Of a stretch of 64,000 nt of DNA, positions 41,976 to 50,470 are shown piece by piece. The notes beneath the pieces were generated by a model that was given only the letters and a program-made list of their open reading frames with translations, ran no database searches and was not told the DNA's origin. Origin of the DNA: an uncultured beta proteobacterium (GTDB taxonomy: Bacteria > Pseudomonadota > Gammaproteobacteria > Burkholderiales > Burkholderiaceae_C); assembly GCA_903838565.1 (NCBI GenBank), contig CAILZB010000056.1, positions 1-64,000 of the forward strand, in the 5' to 3' direction. The position numbers and the translations under genes were made by a program. Numbering within the stretch: position 1 is the first letter of the stretch; every line of letters starts with the position of its first letter.

Positions 41976-44855
41976 ATGAAGAGTTCCGCCCCCCAGCGTA
42001 GCCAGAACACCGTTCGGCAACGTTCCTCACTGCGCATCAGCCCCATCGCTGCGGCGTGCTCCACCCTGGTGTTCGCCATGGGTGCTGCCTATGCGCAGAC
42101 CGCGACGGCCCCGGCTGCCGCGCTGGATACGGTGGTTGTGACAGGTTTCCGTCACGCCATCGAATCGTCTATCGAGGGCAAGAGGAATGCAGACTCCATC
42201 GTCGAGGTCGTCACGGCAGAAGACATTGGCAAGTTGCCGGATGTGTCGATCGCCGAATCCCTGGCTCGTCTGCCGGGTGTTGCCGGCATCCGCGGGCAGG
42301 ATGGTCGCGTGCAGACGATTTCAATCCGTGGTCTTCCGCCGCAATTTGCGACCACAACGCTGAACGGGCGCGAAATGGTTAGCTCGGGCGATAACCGCTC
42401 GGTCGAATACGATCAATTCCCCTCTGAACTCTTCAGTTCGGTCGTGGTGTACAAGACCCCAACGGCCACCCTGGTCGGCCAGGGCCTGGCGGGTACCGTG
42501 GATCTGCGTACTGTCAACCCGCTGTCTTTCGCTGGTCGCCAACTCGCCGTCAACGTCCGTGGTGAGTCCAACTCCAATGGCGAGGCGATTGCTGGTGTCG
42601 CGAGCAAGTTTGGCAAGCGCCTCAGCCTCTCGTATATCGACCAGTCGGCTGACAAGACCCTCGGTTGGGCCTTGGGTTTTGCCCATCTCGACACGCCAAC
42701 CCAAGTGCGCCAGAGCCAGATGTGGGACTGGGCCGCGCCAGCGAACGACTGGGGTTCAAATACGGTCGTCGGACTACCCAAGGCCACGAACGGTGGCAAC
42801 GCGCTCATGCCGATGGGGATGGAGGTGACGGCCGATTCCAAGAGCAATCAACGCGATGGACTGATGGCCGTTCTGGAGTTCAAGCCGAACAAGGATCTGC
42901 ATAGCCAGGTTGATCTGTATTACTCCAAGTTCAAAGCAGCAGATCAGGGATTCAAGTTTGAAATCAGCAACTGGGGATTGTGGAATGGCCCGTCCACGAT
43001 GCCATTCCTGAGCAATACCAAGACGACTGATGTTGGTGCCAATACCTTCGTGACCAGCGGGACGAGCAACAACAGCCAGACGGTGCTGCAAAGTTTCAAC
43101 AGCAGCCGCACCGACGAGATCGCCTCGCTGGGCTGGAACACTACCTACAAATTCAACAAGGACTGGAAGCTGACCGGTGACGCGAGCTATTCGAAGGATA
43201 CCCGCGACGAGAAATACCTTGAAACCTTCTCCGCCCCCTATGCGGCTGGCGCGTGGACTCCGGGCGCATTCAACTTTGTGGCTGACCCGGTCGGAAGGAA
43301 TCTGATCCAGCTCAGCCCGGCGGGGGGTACCTCGTTCGCTCCTTCGAGTCTGCGTATCGGTGACCCCATGGCGTGGGTCGGTGATGACCACGGATTTGCC
43401 GGCAATATCAATAAGCCACATATCACGGATGAAATGAAGACCCTGCGTCTGTCGGCCACACGGTCGCTGGACGGCATCTTCAGCGAAGCAGATTTTGGTG
43501 TCAATTACACCGCGCGCGACAAAGCGGTGACGATGAATCGTTATCGCCTGAATATTGCCAATCCAACGTCCATCCAGGGTGACGGTCGCTACACCGCAGC
43601 CATTCCCAACAGTGCCGTACTGGGGTTGGTGAACCTTGACTTTGCCGGTCTGTCTGGCATGCCACGCCTGGATGTGCAAAACCTGGTAAACAATAATGTC
43701 CTGGTTCCGCAGAATGTCTTCTGGGGCAAGGGGGGCGATGATTCGACGGTGCACGAGAAAGTCAGCACGGGTTATGCCATGGCCAAGATCGATACCGATA
43801 TGGGCAGCGTGCCGGTTAGCGGCAACGTGGGTGTGCAGGTGGTGCATACCAATCAGTCCTCCGAAGGCTGGATTTACTCGGGCGATTCGCTCAACCCTAA
43901 TCCGGCCCAACTGCTTGCGGTCTCGGGCGGCACGTCTTACACCGACGTCCTGCCAAGTCTGAACCTGAAATTCGATCTGCCGGAACAAACCGTGGTGCGC
44001 ATGGGTATCGGCAAGCAGATGGCGCGTCCAAACATCAACGACATGCGTGCCGGTGTCAGTAACCCCAGCGTGGGCGGCACCCCCGCCACTTGGTCGGGCG
44101 GCGCCGGTGGCAACCCGGCGCTGCAGCCTTGGCGCGCCCTGGCCTTTGACTACTCGCTGGAAAAGTATTTTGGCAAGCGCAGCTACATTGCCGTCGCAGC
44201 GTTCAATAAGCAACTGGATTCCTGGGTCTACAACGAAGGGGTGAAGTATGACTTTTCGGCAGTCCCGCTGCCTACCAGTGTGACAACACGTCCTGCTTCG
44301 CCCTTCGGTTTCTTCACGCATCCGGCCAATGGCCATGGCGGATCAATGCAAGGCTTGGAACTGTCGGCCTCGCTCGACGCTGGACTCATCAGCAAGTCGC
44401 TCGACGGCATTGGTGTGATCGCCAACAGAACGCTTGCATGGAGCAACCTCCATGATGCCAGTGGCCTTCTGGTCACTCCCGATGGCATGTCGGGTGGCTC
44501 GACCAACCTGACGCTGTACTTCGAACAGCACGGTTTCTCGGCACGGATCAGCGAGCGCATGCGTTCGCCCTTCACCACGACCTATCGCAGCGTGACGTTC
44601 ACGGACACGGCGACCACGATCAATTCGGATAAGGTGATTGACGCGCAAGTGGGCTATGCCTTCGAGCAGGGTTCGCTTAAGGGTCTGTCGATGACGCTCC
44701 AGGCGAACAACTTGACCGACAGCGCAACGCAACAGTTGGCCTCGATCAACTCACTTGGTGGGAACAACCCAACGCCGGACCCTAAGCAGATGATCACGAA
44801 GTGGGTCAATCACTTCGGTCGTCAGATTCTGTTTGGCGTGAACTACAAGTACTAG
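41976..44855 (+). CDS. TonB-dependent outer-membrane receptor (carbohydrate type)
   Basis: The 959-residue protein has a signal peptide (IAAACSTLVFAMGAAYAQ), a TonB-box-like LDTVVVTGFR, a plug domain (AEDIGKLPDVSIAESLARLPGV; GRVQTISIRGLPPQFATTTLNGRE) and a long beta-barrel ending in an aromatic residue (VNYKY). The pattern fits the Xanthomonas/Caulobacter-type receptors (TIGR01782) linked to sugar uptake. It probably imports beta-glucan oligomers for the adjacent glycosidases. AGGAG precedes the ATG at 41976. Codon and base use look less GC-rich than the flanking housekeeping genes, which may reflect transfer. Confidence 0.9.
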   Translation: MKSSAPQRSQNTVRQRSSLRISPIAAACSTLVFAMGAAYAQTATAPAAALDTVVVTGFRHAIESSIEGKRNADSIVEVVTAEDIGKLPDVSIAESLARLPGVAGIRGQDGRVQTISIRGLPPQFATTTLNGREMVSSGDNRSVEYDQFPSELFSSVVVYKTPTATLVGQGLAGTVDLRTVNPLSFAGRQLAVNVRGESNSNGEAIAGVASKFGKRLSLSYIDQSADKTLGWALGFAHLDTPTQVRQSQMWDWAAPANDWGSNTVVGLPKATNGGNALMPMGMEVTADSKSNQRDGLMAVLEFKPNKDLHSQVDLYYSKFKAADQGFKFEISNWGLWNGPSTMPFLSNTKTTDVGANTFVTSGTSNNSQTVLQSFNSSRTDEIASLGWNTTYKFNKDWKLTGDASYSKDTRDEKYLETFSAPYAAGAWTPGAFNFVADPVGRNLIQLSPAGGTSFAPSSLRIGDPMAWVGDDHGFAGNINKPHITDEMKTLRLSATRSLDGIFSEADFGVNYTARDKAVTMNRYRLNIANPTSIQGDGRYTAAIPNSAVLGLVNLDFAGLSGMPRLDVQNLVNNNVLVPQNVFWGKGGDDSTVHEKVSTGYAMAKIDTDMGSVPVSGNVGVQVVHTNQSSEGWIYSGDSLNPNPAQLLAVSGGTSYTDVLPSLNLKFDLPEQTVVRMGIGKQMARPNINDMRAGVSNPSVGGTPATWSGGAGGNPALQPWRALAFDYSLEKYFGKRSYIAVAAFNKQLDSWVYNEGVKYDFSAVPLPTSVTTRPASPFGFFTHPANGHGGSMQGLELSASLDAGLISKSLDGIGVIANRTLAWSNLHDASGLLVTPDGMSGGSTNLTLYFEQHGFSARISERMRSPFTTTYRSVTFTDTATTINSDKVIDAQVGYAFEQGSLKGLSMTLQANNLTDSATQQLASINSLGGNNPTPDPKQMITKWVNHFGRQILFGVNYKY

Positions 44856-44891
44856 ACCGCAAGGTGAACAGATGGATTCCCGGCGTCTGCG

Positions 44892-44910
44892 GGCCTGATA
44901 ACGTCAGGCC
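44892..44910. repeat. Small perfect hairpin after the receptor gene
   Basis: GGCCTGA-TAACG-TCAGGCC forms a 7-bp perfect stem with a 5-base loop, 28 bases before the strong terminator hairpin. It may be an RNA-stabilising stem. Confidence 0.4.
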
Positions 44911-44937
44911 GTCGGGAGAATGCTAGTCTGAACAATA

Positions 44938-44969
44938 GAAACAGCGGCGACTTCGGTCGCCGCTGTTTC
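44938..44969 (+). terminator. Strong hairpin with UUCG loop after the receptor gene
   Basis: GAAACAGCGGCGAC and its exact complement enclose a TTCG tetraloop closed by C-G, a very stable fold, with ATTTC following. It separates the receptor transcript from the halogenase-like gene, or attenuates between them. Confidence 0.75.
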
Positions 44970-45026
44970 ATTTCAGGCGTTTGATGGCAGACTCCCGTTG
45001 ACCCATGCACTCCTGTAAGGACTTCT

Positions 45027-46541
45027 ATGTCAGTTCAATACGTTCGTGATGTCGTCATTGCCGGTGGGGGCACGGCCGGCTGGATGACGGCAGCACTTTT
45101 TTCGCGGGTTCTGGGAAGCAAATGCCGGATTCATCTCGTCGAGTCGGACGAAATCGGTATCGTTGGCGTGGGCGAGGCGACGATTCCGCATATTCGTGTC
45201 TATAACGAGCTGCTCGGCATCGACGAGAACGACTTCCTGAAGCACTGCCAAGGCAGCTTCAAACTCGGCATCGAGTTTGTCAACTGGGGACGGATGGGTG
45301 ACCGCTACACCCACGGTTTTGGTCCGGTCGGCTCCCCCCTCTCTGGCATACCGTTTCACCATTATTGGCTGAGACAGCGCGCGACCAGCGGTGTTGCCGA
45401 TCTGGATGCGTTTTCATTGAACTGCAGTGCCCCGCGTGCGGCGAAATATCTCAATTCGCAGCCGCAGATGCAGGGCTCGCCTTTGGCGGACTTGCCCAGC
45501 GCCTACCATTTTGATGCCAAGCTGTATGCCGCTTATCTGCGCAAGTACGCTGAGGCCCGTGGTGTCAAGCGCACGGAGGGCAAGATTGGTTCAGTCGATT
45601 TTCACCCGCAGTCCGGCCACATCCGCGCGCTGGTGATGGAAAGCGGCCAGCGCATTGAAGGTGATTTCTTTATCGATTGCACCGGCATACGCGCCCTTCT
45701 CATCGAGGGAGCCCTTGAATCAGGCTACGAGGACTGGCGGCACTGGCTGCCGTGCGACCGGGCGCTTGCCGTGCCCTGCGAATCGGTCGAGCCGCTGCTT
45801 CCGCTGACGCGCTCGACGGCCCACAGTGCGGGCTGGCAATGGCGCATTCCGCTGCAAAACCGCATCGGCAACGGCCATGTCTATAGCAGCCCCTATATCT
45901 CCGACGACGAAGCCGCATCGGTGTTGATGAACAACCTTGACGGCAAGCCTCTGGCCGAGCCGCGGCTCATCAAATACACCACGGGGCGACGCAAGACGTT
46001 CTGGAAGAAAAACTGTGTGGCCGTTGGGTTGTCGAGCGGCTTTCTGGAACCACTCGAATCGACCAGCATCCACCTCATCCAGACGGCGGTGATGCGAATA
46101 CTGTCCAATTTTCCGGACCTTGGTTTTGCCCAGGCGGATATCGATCATTACAACCGTGAAACCCGGCTGGAATACGAAGGGGTTCGGGATTTCATCATCA
46201 CGCACTACCACGTCACCGAACGAATCGATTCGCCGTTCTGGAATTATTGCCGGACGATGAAGATTCCCGACTCTCTGGCGCAGCGCCTGGAACTGTTCCG
46301 CAGCAAGGGTCGGGTTTCGCGCGAACTCTTCATCCAGCTATTTGCCGAATCGAGTTGGGTTCAGGTTTTGCTGGGTCAGCGGTTCATCCCGCAAGGATGG
46401 CACGTGCTGGCGGGCTTGATTCCTGCCGAGGAGTTGAGCGCCTTTCTGAGCGATGTAGAGAAGGTGGTCGACAAGTGCGTTGACGTCATGCCCACGCATA
46501 AAGAGTTCATCGCGGCCCATTGCGCTGCCAGCGGCACGTAG
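45027..46541 (+). CDS. Tryptophan-halogenase family flavoprotein
   Basis: The 504-residue protein has the FAD-binding GGGTAGW near 13-19, the active-site Lys at residue 79 (GSFKLGIEF), the WxWxIP motif as WQWRIP at 270-275 and a Glu344 in EPLESTS. These match Lys79, the WxWxI block and Glu346 of PrnA/RebH-type halogenases. Homologues are often found beside TonB receptors in sugar loci of Xanthomonadales and Caulobacterales, where their substrate is unknown. AAGGA precedes the ATG. A true halogenase needs a flavin reductase, and none is present locally. Confidence 0.9.
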   Translation: MSVQYVRDVVIAGGGTAGWMTAALFSRVLGSKCRIHLVESDEIGIVGVGEATIPHIRVYNELLGIDENDFLKHCQGSFKLGIEFVNWGRMGDRYTHGFGPVGSPLSGIPFHHYWLRQRATSGVADLDAFSLNCSAPRAAKYLNSQPQMQGSPLADLPSAYHFDAKLYAAYLRKYAEARGVKRTEGKIGSVDFHPQSGHIRALVMESGQRIEGDFFIDCTGIRALLIEGALESGYEDWRHWLPCDRALAVPCESVEPLLPLTRSTAHSAGWQWRIPLQNRIGNGHVYSSPYISDDEAASVLMNNLDGKPLAEPRLIKYTTGRRKTFWKKNCVAVGLSSGFLEPLESTSIHLIQTAVMRILSNFPDLGFAQADIDHYNRETRLEYEGVRDFIITHYHVTERIDSPFWNYCRTMKIPDSLAQRLELFRSKGRVSRELFIQLFAESSWVQVLLGQRFIPQGWHVLAGLIPAEELSAFLSDVEKVVDKCVDVMPTHKEFIAAHCAASGT

Positions 46542-46646
46542 CTCGACTTGTGGGTGGGGTGATGTGGCGCGTGCCGCTGATGTGCCAGGGCGAGTGCGCC
46601 GCTTCGGAACGCGGTCTGTGCGCAGACCCATCTTTTGGAGAATTTC

Positions 46647-46892
46647 GTGTCCATCGTGCCCGTGAAAGATATTGTGATCGTCGGTGGAGGCACCGCCGGC
46701 TGGATGACGGCGGCGGCCTTTTCGAAGCTGATGGGCAATGCCTGCCGCATACGCCTGGTCGATCTGCGCTCCAAGCAGGAGATCCGCGAGTACCTTGGCA
46801 ATATCGAGTCCGTCATCCAGAAGTGTGTGGACCTCATGCCCACGCACGAGCAATACATCGCCCAGCACTGCTCGTCGAAGGCCCGGGAATGA
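46647..46892 (+). pseudogene. Mini tryptophan-halogenase: both ends kept, centre deleted
   Basis: The 81-codon frame begins with GTG behind TTTGGAGA. Its first 35 residues (VKDIVIVGGGTAGWMTAAAF...) match the N-terminus of the preceding halogenase-like protein. Its last 33 (YLGNIESVIQKCVDLMPTHE...) match that protein's C-terminus. About 420 residues between are gone, yet the frame is intact and the stop overlaps the GH5 start (ATGA). It is probably a relic of a second halogenase gene, retained perhaps for translational coupling. Catalysis is impossible without Lys79 and the WxWxIP region. Confidence 0.75.
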
Positions 46893-48208
46893 CGTTCGGT
46901 CTGAAGTTTGCGTTGAAGCGATTGCGCGCCCTTGCCTGGTTGGCGCTGGGGTTCATTTGTGTCGCCTCAGGGGCATCAACCCCTGCGCCCTCGACCCAGT
47001 TGCCCATGCTGCACACCGAGGGGACGCGATGGTTGCGCTCCGACGGCAGCCCGATTGACCTCAAAGGCGTGAACCTTGGCAACTGGCTGATTCAGGAGTT
47101 CTGGATGATGGGCCAGAGCACCAAGGCCATGAATGACCAGTGCACTCTGGAGGCGACCCTGGACCAGCGCTTTGGCTATGCCGAGCGTGAACGCTTGATG
47201 AAGCTGTTTCGGGACAACTGGATGAGTCAGCGTGATTGGGATCTGCTGCCCAGGTTCGGCTTGAATCTGGTGCGCCTGCCGTTTCTCTGGAGCGTGATCG
47301 AAGACGAGAAGAATCCGCGTCATCTGCGCGCCGATGCCTGGCACTATCTCGACCAGGCGATCAACCAGGCCGAGGCGCACGGCATGTACGTCATTCTCGA
47401 TTTGCACGGCGCCGCCGGCAACCAGAGCCTGGAGCATCACAGTGGCTGCGTCGGCAGGAACCTGTACTGGACCACGCCCGAGTACCAAGAGCGCACCACT
47501 TGGCTCTGGCAGCAGATCGCTGCACGCTACAAGGATCGCTCGGCCGTCGCTGGCTACAGCCTGCTGAACGAGCCCTGGGGAACGACCGAAGGCCATATGG
47601 CGGCGGTCATGAAGAACCTGTACGTCAACGTGCGCGCGGTCGACCCCAACCACGTCATCATCCTGCCCGGTTACCACAGCGGCATCGATGCCTATGGCGA
47701 CCCTGCCAAACAGGGGCAGACCAACGTGGCGTTCGAGATGCACTTTTATCCCGGATTTTTCGGTTTTGGCAAGCCCGAGGCGAAGGTGCACCGCGACTGG
47801 CTGCTGTGCGCTCCGACGGGCCGCAACGTGTGCGAGTGGTACGCGCGCATGATGGCGCTGGACGCCGCTTTCTATATCGGCGAATTTCAACCCTGGGCCG
47901 AGCTCGGCCCCGAGCTTGGAGGGCAGATCACCCGCGTCAGCTACGACACCTACGCCAAATACGGCTGGGCCGCCACCAGTTGGTCCTACAAGGTGTTCAA
48001 TAACCGGGGCGGGCAGGGCAAGGGCACCTGGGGTTTGGTCACCAATGCCGACAGCGTGGCAGTGCCCCTGGTCGACTTTGCAGCGGCGCCAAAGAGCGAG
48101 ATCGAGGGCCTGTTCAGTCTCTTCGGCAGCGCGGCCTACGAGCCGCAGCAGCAAGTCATTGATTGGATGAACAAGCGCGTTGCGCCAGATCCGTTTCATT
48201 TGCGTTGA
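46889..48208 (+). CDS. Glycoside hydrolase family 5 (beta-glucanase type), exported
   Basis: The 439-residue protein has a signal peptide (LAWLALGFICVASGAS) and a GH5 (beta/alpha)8 domain: LKGVNLGNWLI, FGLNLVRLPFLW, VILDLHGAAGNQ, the acid/base Glu228 in SLLNEPWG and the nucleophile Glu332 in FYIGEFQPW. The GVNLGNWL start and overall look resemble exo-beta-1,3- or beta-1,6-glucanase branches of GH5, but linkage cannot be fixed. The frame opens upstream, but the ATG at 46889 overlaps the mini-halogenase stop. GH16 follows 27 bases later. Confidence 0.9.
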   Translation: MTFGLKFALKRLRALAWLALGFICVASGASTPAPSTQLPMLHTEGTRWLRSDGSPIDLKGVNLGNWLIQEFWMMGQSTKAMNDQCTLEATLDQRFGYAERERLMKLFRDNWMSQRDWDLLPRFGLNLVRLPFLWSVIEDEKNPRHLRADAWHYLDQAINQAEAHGMYVILDLHGAAGNQSLEHHSGCVGRNLYWTTPEYQERTTWLWQQIAARYKDRSAVAGYSLLNEPWGTTEGHMAAVMKNLYVNVRAVDPNHVIILPGYHSGIDAYGDPAKQGQTNVAFEMHFYPGFFGFGKPEAKVHRDWLLCAPTGRNVCEWYARMMALDAAFYIGEFQPWAELGPELGGQITRVSYDTYAKYGWAATSWSYKVFNNRGGQGKGTWGLVTNADSVAVPLVDFAAAPKSEIEGLFSLFGSAAYEPQQQVIDWMNKRVAPDPFHLR

Positions 48209-48235
48209 CACATTCTCTCCATCACGAGCACCCTC

Positions 48236-49099
48236 ATGCGAAAAACCCATTGGACTTTGATCCTGTTGTTGGCATCGTCTTTGTGCCTGTCGTCCTGCGG
48301 CGGTGGCCAAGGTGGCACCGCGCCCCAGCCCCCCGCATCACCTGCGCCCGCATGGCAGTTGGTCTGGTCAGACGAATTCAATGGCACCAGCCTGGACGCC
48401 GCCAATTGGACGCTGGAAACCGGCGGCGCCTGGTTCAACAATGAGCTGCAGTACTACACAGCGGGCGACAACCTCGCGGTGCAAGGAGGCGTTTTGACCA
48501 TCACGGCGCGCCAGCAGGCCTATGGCGGGCGCCAGTACACGTCGAGCCGGATGATGACCAAGGGCAAGGCGTCGTGGACCTATGGAAAAGTGGAGGCGAG
48601 GATCAAGTTGCCCTATGGTCAAGGGATGTGGCCGGCGTTCTGGATGCTGGGGGACAACATTGACACGGTGCAGTGGCCGCAATGCGGTGAGATCGACATC
48701 ATGGAAATGGTTGGAGGAACAGGTGCGGGCGGCGTCAACCGGAATGCAGTTGCCGTGGGCAGCCTGCACCGGCCCAACTCGAATCCGGCCCAAAGCTCGA
48801 TTCCCAAATCCTTGACCGCCCAGTACCTCAATCCTGGCAACGTCAATCTGGGCGATGACTTTCATGTGTTTACGGTGGAATGGGACTCCAGCTCGATGAA
48901 GTATCTGGTCGACGGTAACCTCTATCAGACCATTGACATCTCCAGTAACGCTGACGGTTTTGAGGTGTTTCGCAAACCCTTCTTCATCGTGTTGAATCTG
49001 GCTGTGGGAGGCGACTGGCCAGGCGCGCCAGATCAGACCACGGTCTGGCCCCAGACGATGCAGGTCGACTGGGTGCGCGTTTACCAGCCATCCAAGTGA
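48236..49099 (+). CDS. Glycoside hydrolase family 16 lipoprotein (laminarinase-like)
   Basis: The 287-residue protein has a lipobox LSSC (Cys21), a Gly/Pro linker and a GH16 jelly-roll domain: LVWSDEFNGTSLD, YTSSRMMTKGKASWTYGKVEARIKLP, the catalytic GEIDIMEMVG (Glu152, Asp154, Glu157) and ending FRKPFFIVLNLAVGGDWPG and MQVDWVRVYQ. The extra Met in the EIDIME motif is typical of laminarinase-type members, so endo-beta-1,3-glucanase activity is likely. It is probably surface-attached and makes the oligomers imported by the TonB receptor. Confidence 0.92.
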   Translation: MRKTHWTLILLLASSLCLSSCGGGQGGTAPQPPASPAPAWQLVWSDEFNGTSLDAANWTLETGGAWFNNELQYYTAGDNLAVQGGVLTITARQQAYGGRQYTSSRMMTKGKASWTYGKVEARIKLPYGQGMWPAFWMLGDNIDTVQWPQCGEIDIMEMVGGTGAGGVNRNAVAVGSLHRPNSNPAQSSIPKSLTAQYLNPGNVNLGDDFHVFTVEWDSSSMKYLVDGNLYQTIDISSNADGFEVFRKPFFIVLNLAVGGDWPGAPDQTTVWPQTMQVDWVRVYQPSK

Positions 49100-49310
49100 G
49101 TGGCATGAATCCCAATCGGTGGGGTGTGCCGGCGATGTCGCCGGCTCCAGTCACCCCTGCGCTTCGTCCGCGGGGGGGCTATCGCTGTGGTAACGTGGCG
49201 CCCAATTGCGGGGGCGCTCTGCCCTGTCCAACCCCACCGATGCAACCCAAATCGCGGATGCGCTCACCTTTGTCCGGCGCTGAGCTCGGATCCTGAATAG
49301 GAAATTTTCC

Positions 49311-50339
49311 ATGGCAACCATCAAAGACGTCGCACGCCTGGCCGGTGTCGGTGTGGGCACAGCGTCGCGCGTCGTCAGTGGCAAGGGCTCGGTGGCGCTG
49401 GCCACGGCCGAGCGCGTGCGCAAGGCGATCAACGAGCTGGAGTTCAGGCCGTCGCACGCGGCGCGCTCGCTGCTGTCCGGGTCGTCGCAGATGATCGGCG
49501 TCTACATACCGGTGCTCAAGGGCACTTTCTATACGCCGATTCTCGGTGCGATCGACACCGAATTGCGCGCTGCGGGGCGCCACATGGTGGTGGCCTTCGG
49601 TTGCGGCGACGGCGACGCGCGCCAGCAGGCGATCGAGGGCATCGACTTCTTGATCGAACGTGGCTGCGACGGTCTGGTGGTGATGAGCAACGTGCTGCTC
49701 GATGCCGACATCGAAGCCCTGGGGCCGAAGCAGAGCAAGCTGGTGGTGGTGAACCACCGCTTTGACGGCATCGCCGACCAATGTTTCCTCGCCGACCATC
49801 CTCTTGGGGGCGCGCTGGCGGCGCAAACCCTGCTGAAGCTGCAGCATCGGCACTACGCCGTGATCACAGGGCCCAGCTCTGCGCCTGACAACGTCGCGCG
49901 GATCGCCGGTTTCATGGCCGAACTGGCAAAGGGTGGAATCGACCCGGCAAACGTGATGACGCTGCAGAGCGACTTCTCGCCCGAGGGCGGTTGGGCTTCG
50001 GCCCGCACCTTGCACGCTTCCGGTCATGAGTTCACCGCGCTGTTTTGTGCCAACGACGAAATGGCCGTGGGCGCGCTGTCGTATTTTCAGCAGGCCGGCA
50101 TCTCGGTTCCAGGGGATGTTTCGGTGCTGGGTTATGACGATACGCCCAGTGCAGAGTATTCGGCGCCGCGCCTGACCTCGGTGCATATCCCCTGGACCGA
50201 CGTCACGCTCAACGGCCTGCGCTGGCTGCTCAACGAGTGCTACGGCACCTCGCTGCCCGTGGTTCGCGACTTTCCCTTGAGCGTGACCTGGCGCGCCTCG
50301 GTGGCCATCGCCCCGGGCGAGGTGGTGCACGCTTCCTAA
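49311..50339 (+). CDS. LacI-family transcriptional regulator of the beta-glucan locus
   Basis: The 342-residue protein has a LacI helix-turn-helix (IKDVARLAGVGVGTASRVVS, then the hinge RPSHAARSLLSG) and a sugar-binding-type effector domain (IGVYIPVLKGTFY; FCANDEMAVGAL; VLGYDDTPSAEYSAPRLTSV). Its position between GH5-GH16 and the GH1-ABC operon, and two similar dyads at 41868 and 50429, suggest it represses the locus until a beta-glucoside is present. AGGAAA precedes the ATG. The 211-bp gap upstream holds one short palindrome (49128-49145) and no other signal. Confidence 0.9.
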   Translation: MATIKDVARLAGVGVGTASRVVSGKGSVALATAERVRKAINELEFRPSHAARSLLSGSSQMIGVYIPVLKGTFYTPILGAIDTELRAAGRHMVVAFGCGDGDARQQAIEGIDFLIERGCDGLVVMSNVLLDADIEALGPKQSKLVVVNHRFDGIADQCFLADHPLGGALAAQTLLKLQHRHYAVITGPSSAPDNVARIAGFMAELAKGGIDPANVMTLQSDFSPEGGWASARTLHASGHEFTALFCANDEMAVGALSYFQQAGISVPGDVSVLGYDDTPSAEYSAPRLTSVHIPWTDVTLNGLRWLLNECYGTSLPVVRDFPLSVTWRASVAIAPGEVVHAS

Positions 50340-50428
50340 GTGCTCGCGCTGACCCGGCCCGCGCGTTCATTTCTTTACAAAAAGTACGGGTCTGCACCGA
50401 TGCATTGGCGCGTTCGATGACGCTAGAA

Positions 50429-50444
50429 TTGGAATGCTTTCCAA
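50429..50444. promoter_or_regulatory. Candidate LacI-family operator before the GH1-ABC operon
   Basis: TTGGAATGCTTTCCAA is a 16-bp dyad, related to the 41868 site by shared TTGG...TTCCAA ends. It begins at the last base of a -10-like TAGAAT (50424-50429), where a bound repressor would stop initiation, and lies 27 bp before the GH1 ATG. Confidence 0.6.
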
Positions 50445-50470
50445 TTTACTCGACGCCGGATCGAAAGAAT

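Noticed and set aside
49128-49145. Palindrome GCCGGCGATGTCGCCGGC after the GH16 gene as terminator
   Set aside because: Perfect dyad but with only a 2-4 base loop and no T-run; kept as a note only.
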